Assembly: GCA_937996825.1 (NCBI GenBank)
Contig: CALKUJ010000381.1
Location: 1-10,034 of the forward strand
Direction: 5' to 3'
DNA: 10,034 nt
DNA from: an uncultured Polynucleobacter sp.
Lineage (GTDB): Bacteria; Pseudomonadota; Gammaproteobacteria; Burkholderiales; Burkholderiaceae
In this document: piece after piece, positions 1 through 6,679 of the stretch
Layout of the letters: each line of letters begins with the position of its first letter
Position numbering within the stretch: the first letter of the stretch is position 1
Position numbers and translations under genes: made by a program
Notes under the pieces: generated by a model
What the model was told of the DNA's origin: nothing
The model's input: the letters and a program-made list of their open reading frames with translations, nothing else
Databases searched by the model: none

Positions 1-2138
1 CAATACTCGTCCCAAACAAACTGATAGATAGAGCTTGAGATATTGTCAAAACGATAATCTTGGAAACCTTTATCGATATCAGCTTCAGTTCTTTGCAATA
101 AAGAAACAATCCATTTGTCTGCTGGTGAAAAATCCATGTAACCATCTGGACCACATTCTCCAACGCACTGAGCAATACCATTGTCTTCTGGTGTGCCAGG
201 ACAGTTCATCAAAACAAAGCGAGTGGCATTCCATAACTTGTTACAGAAATTTCTGTAACCTTCGCAGCGCTTCTGGTCAAAGTTGATATTTCTGCCAAGC
301 GTTGCCATCGATGCAAAGGTAAATCTCAAAGCATCTGTACCAAAGGCGGGGATGCCTTCCGGAAATTCTTTTTTGGTTTTCTTGGTGATGCTCTCTGCTT
401 GCTTTGGATTCATCAAGCCGGTCGTGCGTTTAGCGAGCAAGGTATCCAAATCAATACCATCAATCAAATCGATAGGATCCAAAGTATTGCCCTTGGACTT
501 ACTCATCTTTTGACCTTCGGCATCGCGCACCAAGCCATGAACATACACAGTTTCAAATGGGATCTTGCCAGTGAAGTGGCAAGTCATCATGACCATGCGA
601 GCCACCCAGAAGAAAATGATGTCAAAGCCTGTCACCAATGCTGATGATGGTAGGAAGTGAGCTAATTCTGGTGTTTTATTTGGCCAACCCAATGATGAGA
701 AGGGCACTAATGCTGAACTGAACCAGGTATCTAAAACATCTTCATCGCGGCGCAAAGAGCCTGTATAGCCATTGGCTTTGGCTTTTGCGATAGCTTCTGC
801 TTCGGTGCGCGCCACAATAATCTTGCCGTCCTCTTGATACCAAGCGGGGATTTGATGACCCCACCAGAGCTGACGAGAAATACACCAATCCTGAATACCT
901 TCTAACCATTGGTTGTAGGTGGTGGTCCAGTTCTCTGGAACAAATTTCACATCTCCACACTTCACTGCATCAAGCGCTGCCTCTGCAATTGATTTGCCTG
1001 GGCGATACATGTTGTGTTCAGTTGGTTTGGACATCGCCACAAACCACTGATCCGTGAGCATTGGCTCAATAACAGACTTGGTGCGATCGCCACGAGGGAC
1101 CATCAAGGTGTGTGGCTGAACTTTTTCTAATAAACCTAAGCCTTCAAGATCAGCAACGATCAACTTACGCGCTTCAAAGCGATCAAGACCTTGATATTTC
1201 TTCGGTGCTTGATCATTGATCTTGGCATCCAAGGTCAAAATATTGATCATCTCTAATTGATGACGCAATCCAACAGCGTAGTCATTGAAGTCATGAGCTG
1301 GCGTTACTTTGACAACCCCAGTACCAAATTCTTTATCGACATAATCGTCCGCGATGATCGGGATTTGTCTGTCTGAAAGAGGAAGATTGACTGTTTGACC
1401 AATCAAATGTTTGTAACGCTCATCTTCTGGGTGAACCATCACAGCCACGTCACCCAACATGGTTTCAGGACGGGTGGTAGCGACTGTGAGGTGTCCTTGA
1501 CCATTGGATAGTGGATAGCGAATGTGCCACATCGAACCTTGCTCTTCTTCGCTTTCAACTTCTAAGTCAGAAACGGCTGTACCCAAAATAGGGTCCCAGT
1601 TAACCAAACGTTTGCCGCGATAGATCAAACCTTGTTCGTACAAGCTGACAAACACTTCAACCACCGCTTGAGACATCTTGTCATCCATCGTGAAGTATTC
1701 ACGGCTCCAATCAATGGATGCTCCAAGGCGTCGGATTTGATTGGTGATGGTCGAACCGGATTGTTCTTTCCAGGCCCAAACTTTTTCTAAGAATTTCTCA
1801 CGACCCAAATCGTGTCTTGAAACTTTTTGAGCATCTAATTGTCTTTCCACCACAATTTGTGTCGCAATGCCTGCGTGGTCAGTGCCTGGAACCCAAAGAG
1901 TGTTTTTCCCTTGCATGCGGGCATGTCTTGCCAAGCCATCCATGATGGTTTGATTGAAGGCATGACCCATGTGAAGTGTGCCAGTGACGTTCGGTGGCGG
2001 TAATTGGATACAAAAACTATCCTTTTTATCGTCCAGAGTGGCGGTGGCAATACCCCTTTTTTCCCACTCAGGACCCCATTGGGCCTCGATTTGGGAGGGT
2101 TCGAAAGATTTAGCGAGGTCAGAAAGATTTTTAGACAT
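1..2138 (-). CDS. valS: Valine--tRNA ligase (ValRS), C-terminal end cut by window edge
   Basis: Class I aminoacyl-tRNA synthetase that charges tRNA(Val) with valine in the cytoplasm, using ATP, and edits mischarged threonine. The frame is open from the ATG at 2138 down to base 3, giving 712 residues. Bacterial ValRS is usually about 950, so roughly 240 residues (the rest of the anticodon-binding domain and the C-terminal coiled coil) lie outside the window. Visible: the PPPNVTGTLHMGH segment with the HIGH-type motif HMGH at residues 56-59; the CP1 editing-domain motif TTRPETMLGD at 221-230; the DWCISRQLWWGHQIPAWY block; and KMSKSKGN starting at K544. The last visible residues (YRFDN...YQFVWDEY) match the helical anticodon-binding region. 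The start at 2138 gives the usual N-terminus (MSKNLSDLAKSFEPSQIEAQW) and is preceded by no strong Shine-Dalgarno sequence. The gene is divergent from uvrD. No frameshift or internal stop was seen. The family assignment is secure. Confidence 0.97.
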   Translation of the reverse strand, partial: MSKNLSDLAKSFEPSQIEAQWGPEWEKRGIATATLDDKKDSFCIQLPPPNVTGTLHMGHAFNQTIMDGLARHARMQGKNTLWVPGTDHAGIATQIVVERQLDAQKVSRHDLGREKFLEKVWAWKEQSGSTITNQIRRLGASIDWSREYFTMDDKMSQAVVEVFVSLYEQGLIYRGKRLVNWDPILGTAVSDLEVESEEEQGSMWHIRYPLSNGQGHLTVATTRPETMLGDVAVMVHPEDERYKHLIGQTVNLPLSDRQIPIIADDYVDKEFGTGVVKVTPAHDFNDYAVGLRHQLEMINILTLDAKINDQAPKKYQGLDRFEARKLIVADLEGLGLLEKVQPHTLMVPRGDRTKSVIEPMLTDQWFVAMSKPTEHNMYRPGKSIAEAALDAVKCGDVKFVPENWTTTYNQWLEGIQDWCISRQLWWGHQIPAWYQEDGKIIVARTEAEAIAKAKANGYTGSLRRDEDVLDTWFSSALVPFSSLGWPNKTPELAHFLPSSALVTGFDIIFFWVARMVMMTCHFTGKIPFETVYVHGLVRDAEGQKMSKSKGNTLDPIDLIDGIDLDTLLAKRTTGLMNPKQAESITKKTKKEFPEGIPAFGTDALRFTFASMATLGRNINFDQKRCEGYRNFCNKLWNATRFVLMNCPGTPEDNGIAQCVGECGPDGYMDFSPADKWIVSLLQRTEADIDKGFQDYRFDNISSSIYQFVWDEY

Positions 2139-2145
2139 AAGCCCG

Positions 2146-2155
2146 AATTATAATT
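2146..2155. promoter_or_regulatory. Palindromic AATTATAATT: candidate shared -10 region for valS and uvrD
   Basis: Within the 40-bp valS/uvrD gap, AATTATAATT is its own reverse complement. It gives a perfect TATAAT on the plus strand (2149-2154) and a perfect TATAAT on the minus strand (2152-2147). The plus copy predicts a transcription start near 2161, leaving uvrD a leader of about 18 nt that contains its ribosome binding site. The minus copy predicts a start near 2140, almost at the valS ATG. I find no good -35 hexamer at 16-18 bp on either side, so this is a motif-based inference. Confidence 0.45.
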
Positions 2156-2168
2156 TTTTGTTGAACGT

Positions 2169-2173
2169 AAAGG
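2169..2173 (+). promoter_or_regulatory. Ribosome binding site deciding the uvrD GTG start
   Basis: AAAGG lies 5 bases upstream of the GTG at 2179, a normal Shine-Dalgarno spacing. An ATG at 2177 overlaps the GTG but is followed directly by TGA, so it cannot encode the protein. In-frame TTG codons at 2158 and 2161 lie at or before the predicted transcription start and have no upstream binding site. Confidence 0.6.
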
Positions 2174-2178
2174 CGCAT

Positions 2179-4482
2179 GTGACGAATATTCTTAATAATT
2201 TAAATCCAGAACAGCTTGAGGCTGTGACTTTGCCCCCTGTTAATGAGGCTGGTAATAGTCAATCAGCCATGATTTTAGCTGGTGCTGGTAGCGGTAAAAC
2301 CAAGGTATTGACCACCAGAATCGCTTGGTTGATTCAGACGGGTCAAGCCTCCCCGGTAGGCGTCTTGGCTGTGACCTTCACGAATAAAGCCGCTAAAGAG
2401 ATGTTGACGCGCCTTTCTGCCATGATGCCCATCAATACCAGAGGTATGTGGGTCGGCACCTTCCACGGCCTTTGCAATCGTTTATTGAGAGCCCATCACA
2501 AAGATGCGGGTCTGCCATCCACTTTTCAGATTTTGGACACTCAAGATCAACTGTCTGCGATCAAGCGACTGTTGAAGTCACTCAAAATTGATGATGAAAA
2601 GTATCCGCCCAAGCAACTGCAATACTTTATTGCACATGCCAAAGAAAAGGGTATGCGCGCCAAAGACATGGATCGTGGAGATTCTTTTCAAAACACCATG
2701 GTTGAGCTCTATCAGGCTTATGAAGAGCAATGTCAGCGTGAAGGTGTGGTTGATTTCGCTGAATTACTCCTGCGCAGTTATGAGCTTCTAAAATATCACC
2801 AGCCAATTCGTGAGCATTATCAAGAGCGATTCCGTCATATTTTGGTTGATGAGTTTCAAGACACCAATGCTTTGCAATACGCATGGTTAAAGCTACTCTC
2901 TGGTCACGGCACACCAAACCCAAGCTCTGTATTTGCAGTGGGTGATGATGATCAAAGTATTTATGCCTTCAGGGGTGCTGATGTTGAGAACATGAAATTG
3001 TTCGAGCGCCACTTCAAACCATACCTGGTCAAGCTTGAGCAAAACTATCGCTCATACGGTCATATCTTGGATGCTGCCAATCATTTGATTGCTAACAACA
3101 CCGAACGTTTGGGTAAAAATCTCAGAACTGATGCAGGTCATGGTGAACCTGTCAGAGTCTATGAGGCAGCAACTGATGGAACTGAGGCCGCATGGATGGT
3201 CGATGAAATCAGAAGCTTGATCAATACTGGCAGCATGCGCACTGAGATTGCCATTTTGTATCGCAGCAATGCACAGTCACGCATCATCGAGCACGGATTA
3301 TTTTCTGCAGGCATTCCTTATCGTGTTTATGGTGGTTTGCGATTCTTCGAGCGAGCTGAGATCAAGCATGCGCTGGCTTATCTGCGTTTATTAGAGAATC
3401 CCAATGACGATACCTCCTTTGCACGGGTGGTGAACTTCCCAACCCGAGGCATTGGAGCCAAGAGCATTGAAACTTTGCAAGACAGTGCCAAATTAAACAA
3501 TTGTTCTTTTTATGCTGCAGCTCCTTACTTAGAAGGTAAAGCTGGCTCATCGATTTCAGCTTTTGTGCGCCTGATTGATCACATGCGTGATGCCACGCGT
3601 CACAACACCTTGCCTGAAACAGTTGATTATGTGATTCAGCACAGTGGTTTGATTCAGCATTATTTGACAGAGCGTGAAGGCCAAGACCGAGTTGAGAACT
3701 TACAAGAATTGGTGAATGCCGCAACAGCATTTATTGCTGAAGAAGGTTTTGCTCAAGACACGGTGGCAGGCACTGATCAAAATGAAGTGATCACTGAGAT
3801 GTCACCATTGGCTGGTTTCTTGGCGCATGCCTCTCTGGAGGCGGGAGATAACCAAGCGCAGGCCGGTCAGGACGCTGTGCAATTGATGACTGTGCATGCC
3901 GCTAAAGGTCTTGAGTTCACCAACGTTTTCATCACTGGTTTAGAGGAGGGTTTATTCCCTCATGAAAACAGCATCAATGAAGCTGATGGTTTAGAAGAAG
4001 AGCGACGTTTGATGTACGTGGCCATCACAAGGGCCAAAGAAAGATTGTATTTATCTCACACCCAATCAAGATTGCTGCATGGTCAAGTGAGATACAACTT
4101 GCCATCAAGATTTTTAGATGAGTTACCAGCAGAGTCTTTGAAGCATTTGACGCCTAAGAACAAAGATGCGCGTTGGGGCAGTAGTACGACCACCACCAGA
4201 ATGCCTTCATGGTCTGAAGGCAGTGATTGGGGCGGCCCAGCAGCAACGATCCCAAATTTTTCTAGAAACAGCGCAATCACTGTGCCCGTCAGTAGCTTGC
4301 CTCAGAAAGACAATGGGCATGGCTTTAGAGTTGGGCAGAGTGTGTTTCACACAAAATTTGGTGAGGGCAGAATTTTGGCGATTGAAGGTCAAGCTGATCA
4401 GGCCAAGGCCCATGTGAACTTCAATCGTCATGGGCCCAAATGGTTACAACTGGCGATTGCTAAATTAACCGCCATTGATTGA
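2179..4482 (+). CDS. uvrD: DNA helicase II, UvrD/PcrA-type superfamily 1 3'-5' helicase
   Basis: ATP-driven helicase that displaces the incised oligonucleotide in nucleotide excision repair, unwinds DNA in mismatch repair and removes RecA from DNA. With the GTG start the product is 767 residues, typical of UvrD/PcrA. Visible motifs in order: Q-motif region LNPEQLEAV (8-16); Walker A GAGSGKT (35-41); motif Ia AVTFTNKAA (64-72); Walker B DEFQDT (224-229); motif III VGDDDQSIYAFRGA (254-267); motif IV QNYRS (288-292); motif V HAAKGLEF (ending at F580); motif VI VAITRAKERLYL with R618. A polar Ser/Thr/Gly-rich linker leads to a C-terminal Tudor-like domain (about 715-767) containing FRVGQSVFHTKFGEGRI. 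In UvrD/PcrA this domain is known to contact RNA polymerase and partner proteins. The frame runs open back to an ATG at 1978, but that part is antisense to valS and matches no helicase sequence. The short Walker A spacing and the Tudor tail favour UvrD/PcrA over Rep. Confidence 0.95.
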   Translation: MTNILNNLNPEQLEAVTLPPVNEAGNSQSAMILAGAGSGKTKVLTTRIAWLIQTGQASPVGVLAVTFTNKAAKEMLTRLSAMMPINTRGMWVGTFHGLCNRLLRAHHKDAGLPSTFQILDTQDQLSAIKRLLKSLKIDDEKYPPKQLQYFIAHAKEKGMRAKDMDRGDSFQNTMVELYQAYEEQCQREGVVDFAELLLRSYELLKYHQPIREHYQERFRHILVDEFQDTNALQYAWLKLLSGHGTPNPSSVFAVGDDDQSIYAFRGADVENMKLFERHFKPYLVKLEQNYRSYGHILDAANHLIANNTERLGKNLRTDAGHGEPVRVYEAATDGTEAAWMVDEIRSLINTGSMRTEIAILYRSNAQSRIIEHGLFSAGIPYRVYGGLRFFERAEIKHALAYLRLLENPNDDTSFARVVNFPTRGIGAKSIETLQDSAKLNNCSFYAAAPYLEGKAGSSISAFVRLIDHMRDATRHNTLPETVDYVIQHSGLIQHYLTEREGQDRVENLQELVNAATAFIAEEGFAQDTVAGTDQNEVITEMSPLAGFLAHASLEAGDNQAQAGQDAVQLMTVHAAKGLEFTNVFITGLEEGLFPHENSINEADGLEEERRLMYVAITRAKERLYLSHTQSRLLHGQVRYNLPSRFLDELPAESLKHLTPKNKDARWGSSTTTTRMPSWSEGSDWGGPAATIPNFSRNSAITVPVSSLPQKDNGHGFRVGQSVFHTKFGEGRILAIEGQADQAKAHVNFNRHGPKWLQLAIAKLTAID

Positions 4483-4488
4483 TCAATC
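4477..4488. repeat. Perfect 12-bp palindrome spanning both convergent stop codons
   Basis: GATTGATCAATC equals its own reverse complement. Its centre TGA|TCA contains the uvrD stop (4480-4482) and the stop of the opposite gene (4483-4485). It has no loop and no GC-rich stem or flanking T-run, so it does not look like an intrinsic terminator. Confidence 0.6.
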
Positions 4489-5247
4489 TTTGTTGAAGCA
4501 AGCCTTCCAGGTGGCAAAGAATGAGCAGTACATGACTGTCAGTGCTGCCATTGAATAAGGTGGGATGATGAATGGAATCGCGGTTCTAAGGCCAATGCCA
4601 TCAAGAAACGCTTCCAAGAAAAATGGCACGGCAACAATCAAAACTGCCCAAATCATCAAGTAAAAAATAAAGGCAGCCTTATTGGTCCAGCAAGCAACCC
4701 AGCTTGAGAAAAGCGCTTGAGCCACGGACATTCTTTCCCAAGCCACCAAGATTGGTGCAAACCACATCACCATGGCAACTGGTAAATACAGAAGAAGACC
4801 GATGGTCAAACCAGTATATAAACCTTGAACATCTCTGATGGTTGGTTCTTTTTGTTGTGTTAACAAAGTAACCAATTGTTTGAAATCAATGAAAGCACTC
4901 GCAATCAAACTCAAAATCAGAATAGCAAAGGCATAGACAGTGCCCAGTACCAATAAATTCTTTTTGGTCATTGCATCTGTCCCTCTGAATCCTGCGAGGT
5001 AGACCGTGGGCATCACTCTTTCACCGCGAATAACCATCTGACAGGCCGTCATGAAGCCGACGGTGAGAGCAGGTGTTAAAAGCAAAACAGCAAAAACACC
5101 GAACACAGGAATTAGGATCGCAAACTGTGCAATGAAGACATACAGAAACACCAGCATGAGAAATGCCAATGGGTTTTTCTTAAAAAGCCAGAAGCCTTGT
5201 CTTACCCATACGTAACCGTCGCCGGAAGGTGCTTTTTTTAGTTGCAT
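4483..5247 (-). CDS. BPSS1780-type multi-pass inner-membrane protein, function unknown
   Basis: A 254-residue hydrophobic protein that resembles the BPSS1780 family of Burkholderiales membrane proteins. The assignment comes from recalled family character: the opening QLKKAPSGDGYVWVRQGFWLFKKNP and the overall layout. About six membrane segments can be read, near residues 27-47, 49-72, 98-120, 145-168, 192-212 and 223-247, separated by short loops. The N-terminal 25 residues are charged and probably cytoplasmic. There is no signal peptide, catalytic motif or transporter signature I can name. The ATG at 5247 lies one base after the thrB stop codon (TAA-T-ATG) and has only a weak upstream binding site, so translation is probably coupled to thrB. 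Its stop codon abuts the uvrD stop with no spacer. That the protein is membrane-embedded is clear; the family name is likely; no function can be inferred. Confidence 0.85.
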   Translation of the reverse strand: MQLKKAPSGDGYVWVRQGFWLFKKNPLAFLMLVFLYVFIAQFAILIPVFGVFAVLLLTPALTVGFMTACQMVIRGERVMPTVYLAGFRGTDAMTKKNLLVLGTVYAFAILILSLIASAFIDFKQLVTLLTQQKEPTIRDVQGLYTGLTIGLLLYLPVAMVMWFAPILVAWERMSVAQALFSSWVACWTNKAAFIFYLMIWAVLIVAVPFFLEAFLDGIGLRTAIPFIIPPYSMAALTVMYCSFFATWKACFNKD

Positions 5248-5248
5248 A

Positions 5249-6241
5249 TTAAACAGATCTTTTTGGAAGATGAGAGCTTACCTCACGGCGTGAGATCAGA
5301 ATTCTCTCAAAATGAGTAGGGTCATGCGGCGTCAACATTTTTGCCTCGCGAGGGAGGTGGTAGTCCCAAAGACGAGATACCCAAAAGCGCAGGGCTGCTG
5401 CACGCAACATCATGTTCCATGAATTTATTTCAGCAGTTTCAAAAGATCTGACGGCTTGATACTTTTCAATCATGCCCAGATATCTTGCTTGATCAATTTC
5501 GCCAGTCGCTAAATCAATGCACCAGTCATTGATGGTGACGGCCAAATCGAAAAGCCATTTATCGTTGCCAGCAAAATAAAAATCAAAAAATCCGCCTAAT
5601 TCATCTTTTCCAGAAGAATTGTCAAACAAGACATTGTCTCGGAACAAGTCGCAATGACTTGGGCCTGAAGGTAAGGATTTGTATTCTTGGCTGTTAAAGA
5701 AATCTATTTGTGCTGCTAGCTCTGATTGAATTAATTGCTCTTGAGCTGAACTTAAGTGAGGTATGACCAAGGGGATGGTGCTTTTCCACCAATCAATGCT
5801 GCGCAGATTTGCTTGTGAACTCTGAAAGTCAGTGCCTGCCAAATGCATTTTGGATAGAGCATCGCCAACTAATTCGCAATGACGCACTGAAGGATTTAAA
5901 AATGACTTTCCTGATAGCTTTGTAACGATGGTGGCAGGCTTGCCATTCAAATCGCCAACGATTTGATGAGCATTATTTCTGATAGGGGCTGGAACTTTGA
6001 TGCCTTTTTTTGAAAGATGCTCCATCAATTCCAAATAGTAGGGCAATTGTTCTTTTGATAAGCGCTCGAACAAAGTCAAAACAAATTCTTGTTGAGTGCT
6101 GCCTGTTTGCGTGGTCAAGAAAAAATTAGAGTTTTCAATACCACTGCTGATGCCTTTGATTTCTGAAGCGATGCCTACTTGGTAGTTCTTTTGCAACCAA
6201 GCATTGACTTCATCGAGAGTGACTGATGTGAAGACCGCCAT
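5249..6241 (-). CDS. thrB: Homoserine kinase, APH-fold (thrB_alt) type
   Basis: Phosphorylates L-homoserine to O-phospho-L-homoserine with ATP, the step before threonine synthase in threonine synthesis. At 330 residues it belongs to the aminoglycoside-phosphotransferase/choline-kinase fold, as in Pseudomonas and Neisseria, and not to the GHMP-kinase ThrB of E. coli. Visible: the N-terminal lobe with the start typical of this family (MAVFTSVTLDEVNAWL) and ISSGIENSNFFL (31-42); a Brenner-type catalytic loop HCDLFRDN (196-203) with catalytic Asp198 and metal-ligand Asn203; and the DFG-like metal-binding Asp220 in GGFFDFYFAG (216-225), followed by KWLFDLAVTINDWC. The C-terminal part contains LRAAALRFWVSRLWDYH, also characteristic. 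It starts 5 bp after the DUF2782 stop and ends 1 bp before the membrane-protein start, so the three genes look like one operon. A generic APH-family kinase is the alternative, but the full-length match to the thrB_alt pattern makes that unlikely. Confidence 0.92.
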   Translation of the reverse strand: MAVFTSVTLDEVNAWLQKNYQVGIASEIKGISSGIENSNFFLTTQTGSTQQEFVLTLFERLSKEQLPYYLELMEHLSKKGIKVPAPIRNNAHQIVGDLNGKPATIVTKLSGKSFLNPSVRHCELVGDALSKMHLAGTDFQSSQANLRSIDWWKSTIPLVIPHLSSAQEQLIQSELAAQIDFFNSQEYKSLPSGPSHCDLFRDNVLFDNSSGKDELGGFFDFYFAGNDKWLFDLAVTINDWCIDLATGEIDQARYLGMIEKYQAVRSFETAEINSWNMMLRAAALRFWVSRLWDYHLPREAKMLTPHDPTHFERILISRREVSSHLPKRSV

Positions 6242-6246
6242 GACTA

Positions 6247-6657
6247 TTAGAAGGGCATTCGAATCGTTGGCACACGATTGACGTTTTGATCTCTGATTTT
6301 GGGGGACGCTGCATCGTCAGGAGTACTTAATTCGTAGCGAGTTCCCATGGAGCTCTCAACAACGACTTCTGTTGCCTTGCCACCTTCTTTGTATTCCTTG
6401 ATAGTTGTTCCATCAGCTTCTTGATGTTGAAAAGTAGGCTTTTTTTCAGCTGTTTTGCCAGTTTCAGCATTATTTTTGATTTTTGGGGCAAAGGGTTGTT
6501 GATTGATTCTTTGCAACTCCTCCGCACTCAAAGCTTGCGAGCTCTGCGCCATAAGTCCTTGAGATACAAGGATTAATACTGTCATAAGACCACCTAAAAC
6601 AAGCTTAAAAGACATGTTTTTTGCGGGGTTCATTTGAGAAAAAGTCGAAGTCATCAT
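6247..6657 (-). CDS. DUF2782-type small exported protein, function unknown
   Basis: A 136-residue protein with an N-terminal hydrophobic segment (about residues 18-36, FKLVLGGLMTVLILVSQGL) and a plausible signal-peptidase site near A37 (LMA-Q). It is probably periplasmic or anchored in the inner membrane. A Lys/Gln/Glu-rich low-complexity region (about 40-80) leads to a conserved-looking C-terminal block: TTIKEYKEGGKATEVVVESS (84-103), GTRYEL (105-110), and PKIRDQ plus RVPTIRMPF (119-136). This matches my memory of DUF2782, whose members sit between polA and thrB in several beta- and gammaproteobacteria. No catalytic motif is visible. Possible starts are ATGs at 6657, 6654, 6633 and 6615. None has a clear Shine-Dalgarno sequence. 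The one at 6615 would put only a couple of residues ahead of the signal peptide's hydrophobic core. It is the first gene of the presumed operon with thrB and the membrane-protein gene, and it is divergent from polA. Confidence 0.8.
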   Translation of the reverse strand: MMTSTFSQMNPAKNMSFKLVLGGLMTVLILVSQGLMAQSSQALSAEELQRINQQPFAPKIKNNAETGKTAEKKPTFQHQEADGTTIKEYKEGGKATEVVVESSMGTRYELSTPDDAASPKIRDQNVNRVPTIRMPF

Positions 6658-6663
6658 GCATCA

Positions 6664-6673
6664 ATTGTACGAT
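6664..6673. promoter_or_regulatory. Back-to-back candidate -10 elements between the DUF2782 gene and polA
   Basis: The divergent gap is only 22 bp (6658-6679). It contains TACAAT on the minus strand (6669-6664, five of six consensus bases) and TACGAT on the plus strand (6668-6673, four of six), overlapping at the central two bases. Each ends 7 nt from the first base of its own gene's ATG (6657 and 6680), which would place both transcription starts at or next to the start codons. No convincing -35 hexamer or extended -10 is visible, so support is weak. Confidence 0.25.
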
Positions 6674-6679
6674 TGTGGG

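Noticed and set aside
35..644. Short plus-strand open frames at the left edge
   Set aside because: They are antisense to the continuous, well-conserved valS frame that contains the KMSKS motif.
1978..2178. In-frame N-terminal extension of uvrD from an ATG at 1978
   Set aside because: It lies antisense inside the conserved catalytic N-terminus of valS, shows no helicase-like sequence, and the GTG at 2179 with its AAAGG site gives the normal UvrD length.
3362..3730. 122-codon open frame on the minus strand inside uvrD
   Set aside because: Antisense to a conserved helicase region, with no recognisable domain and no ribosome binding site noticed; a shadow of the real gene.
4477..4488. Intrinsic terminator at the uvrD/membrane-protein junction
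   Set aside because: The palindrome has no loop, an AT-rich stem and no following T-run on either strand.
6656..6679. In-frame polA start at the ATG at 6656
   Set aside because: It would add eight residues not typical of Pol I and overlap the DUF2782 start codon; the family N-terminus begins at the ATG at 6680.
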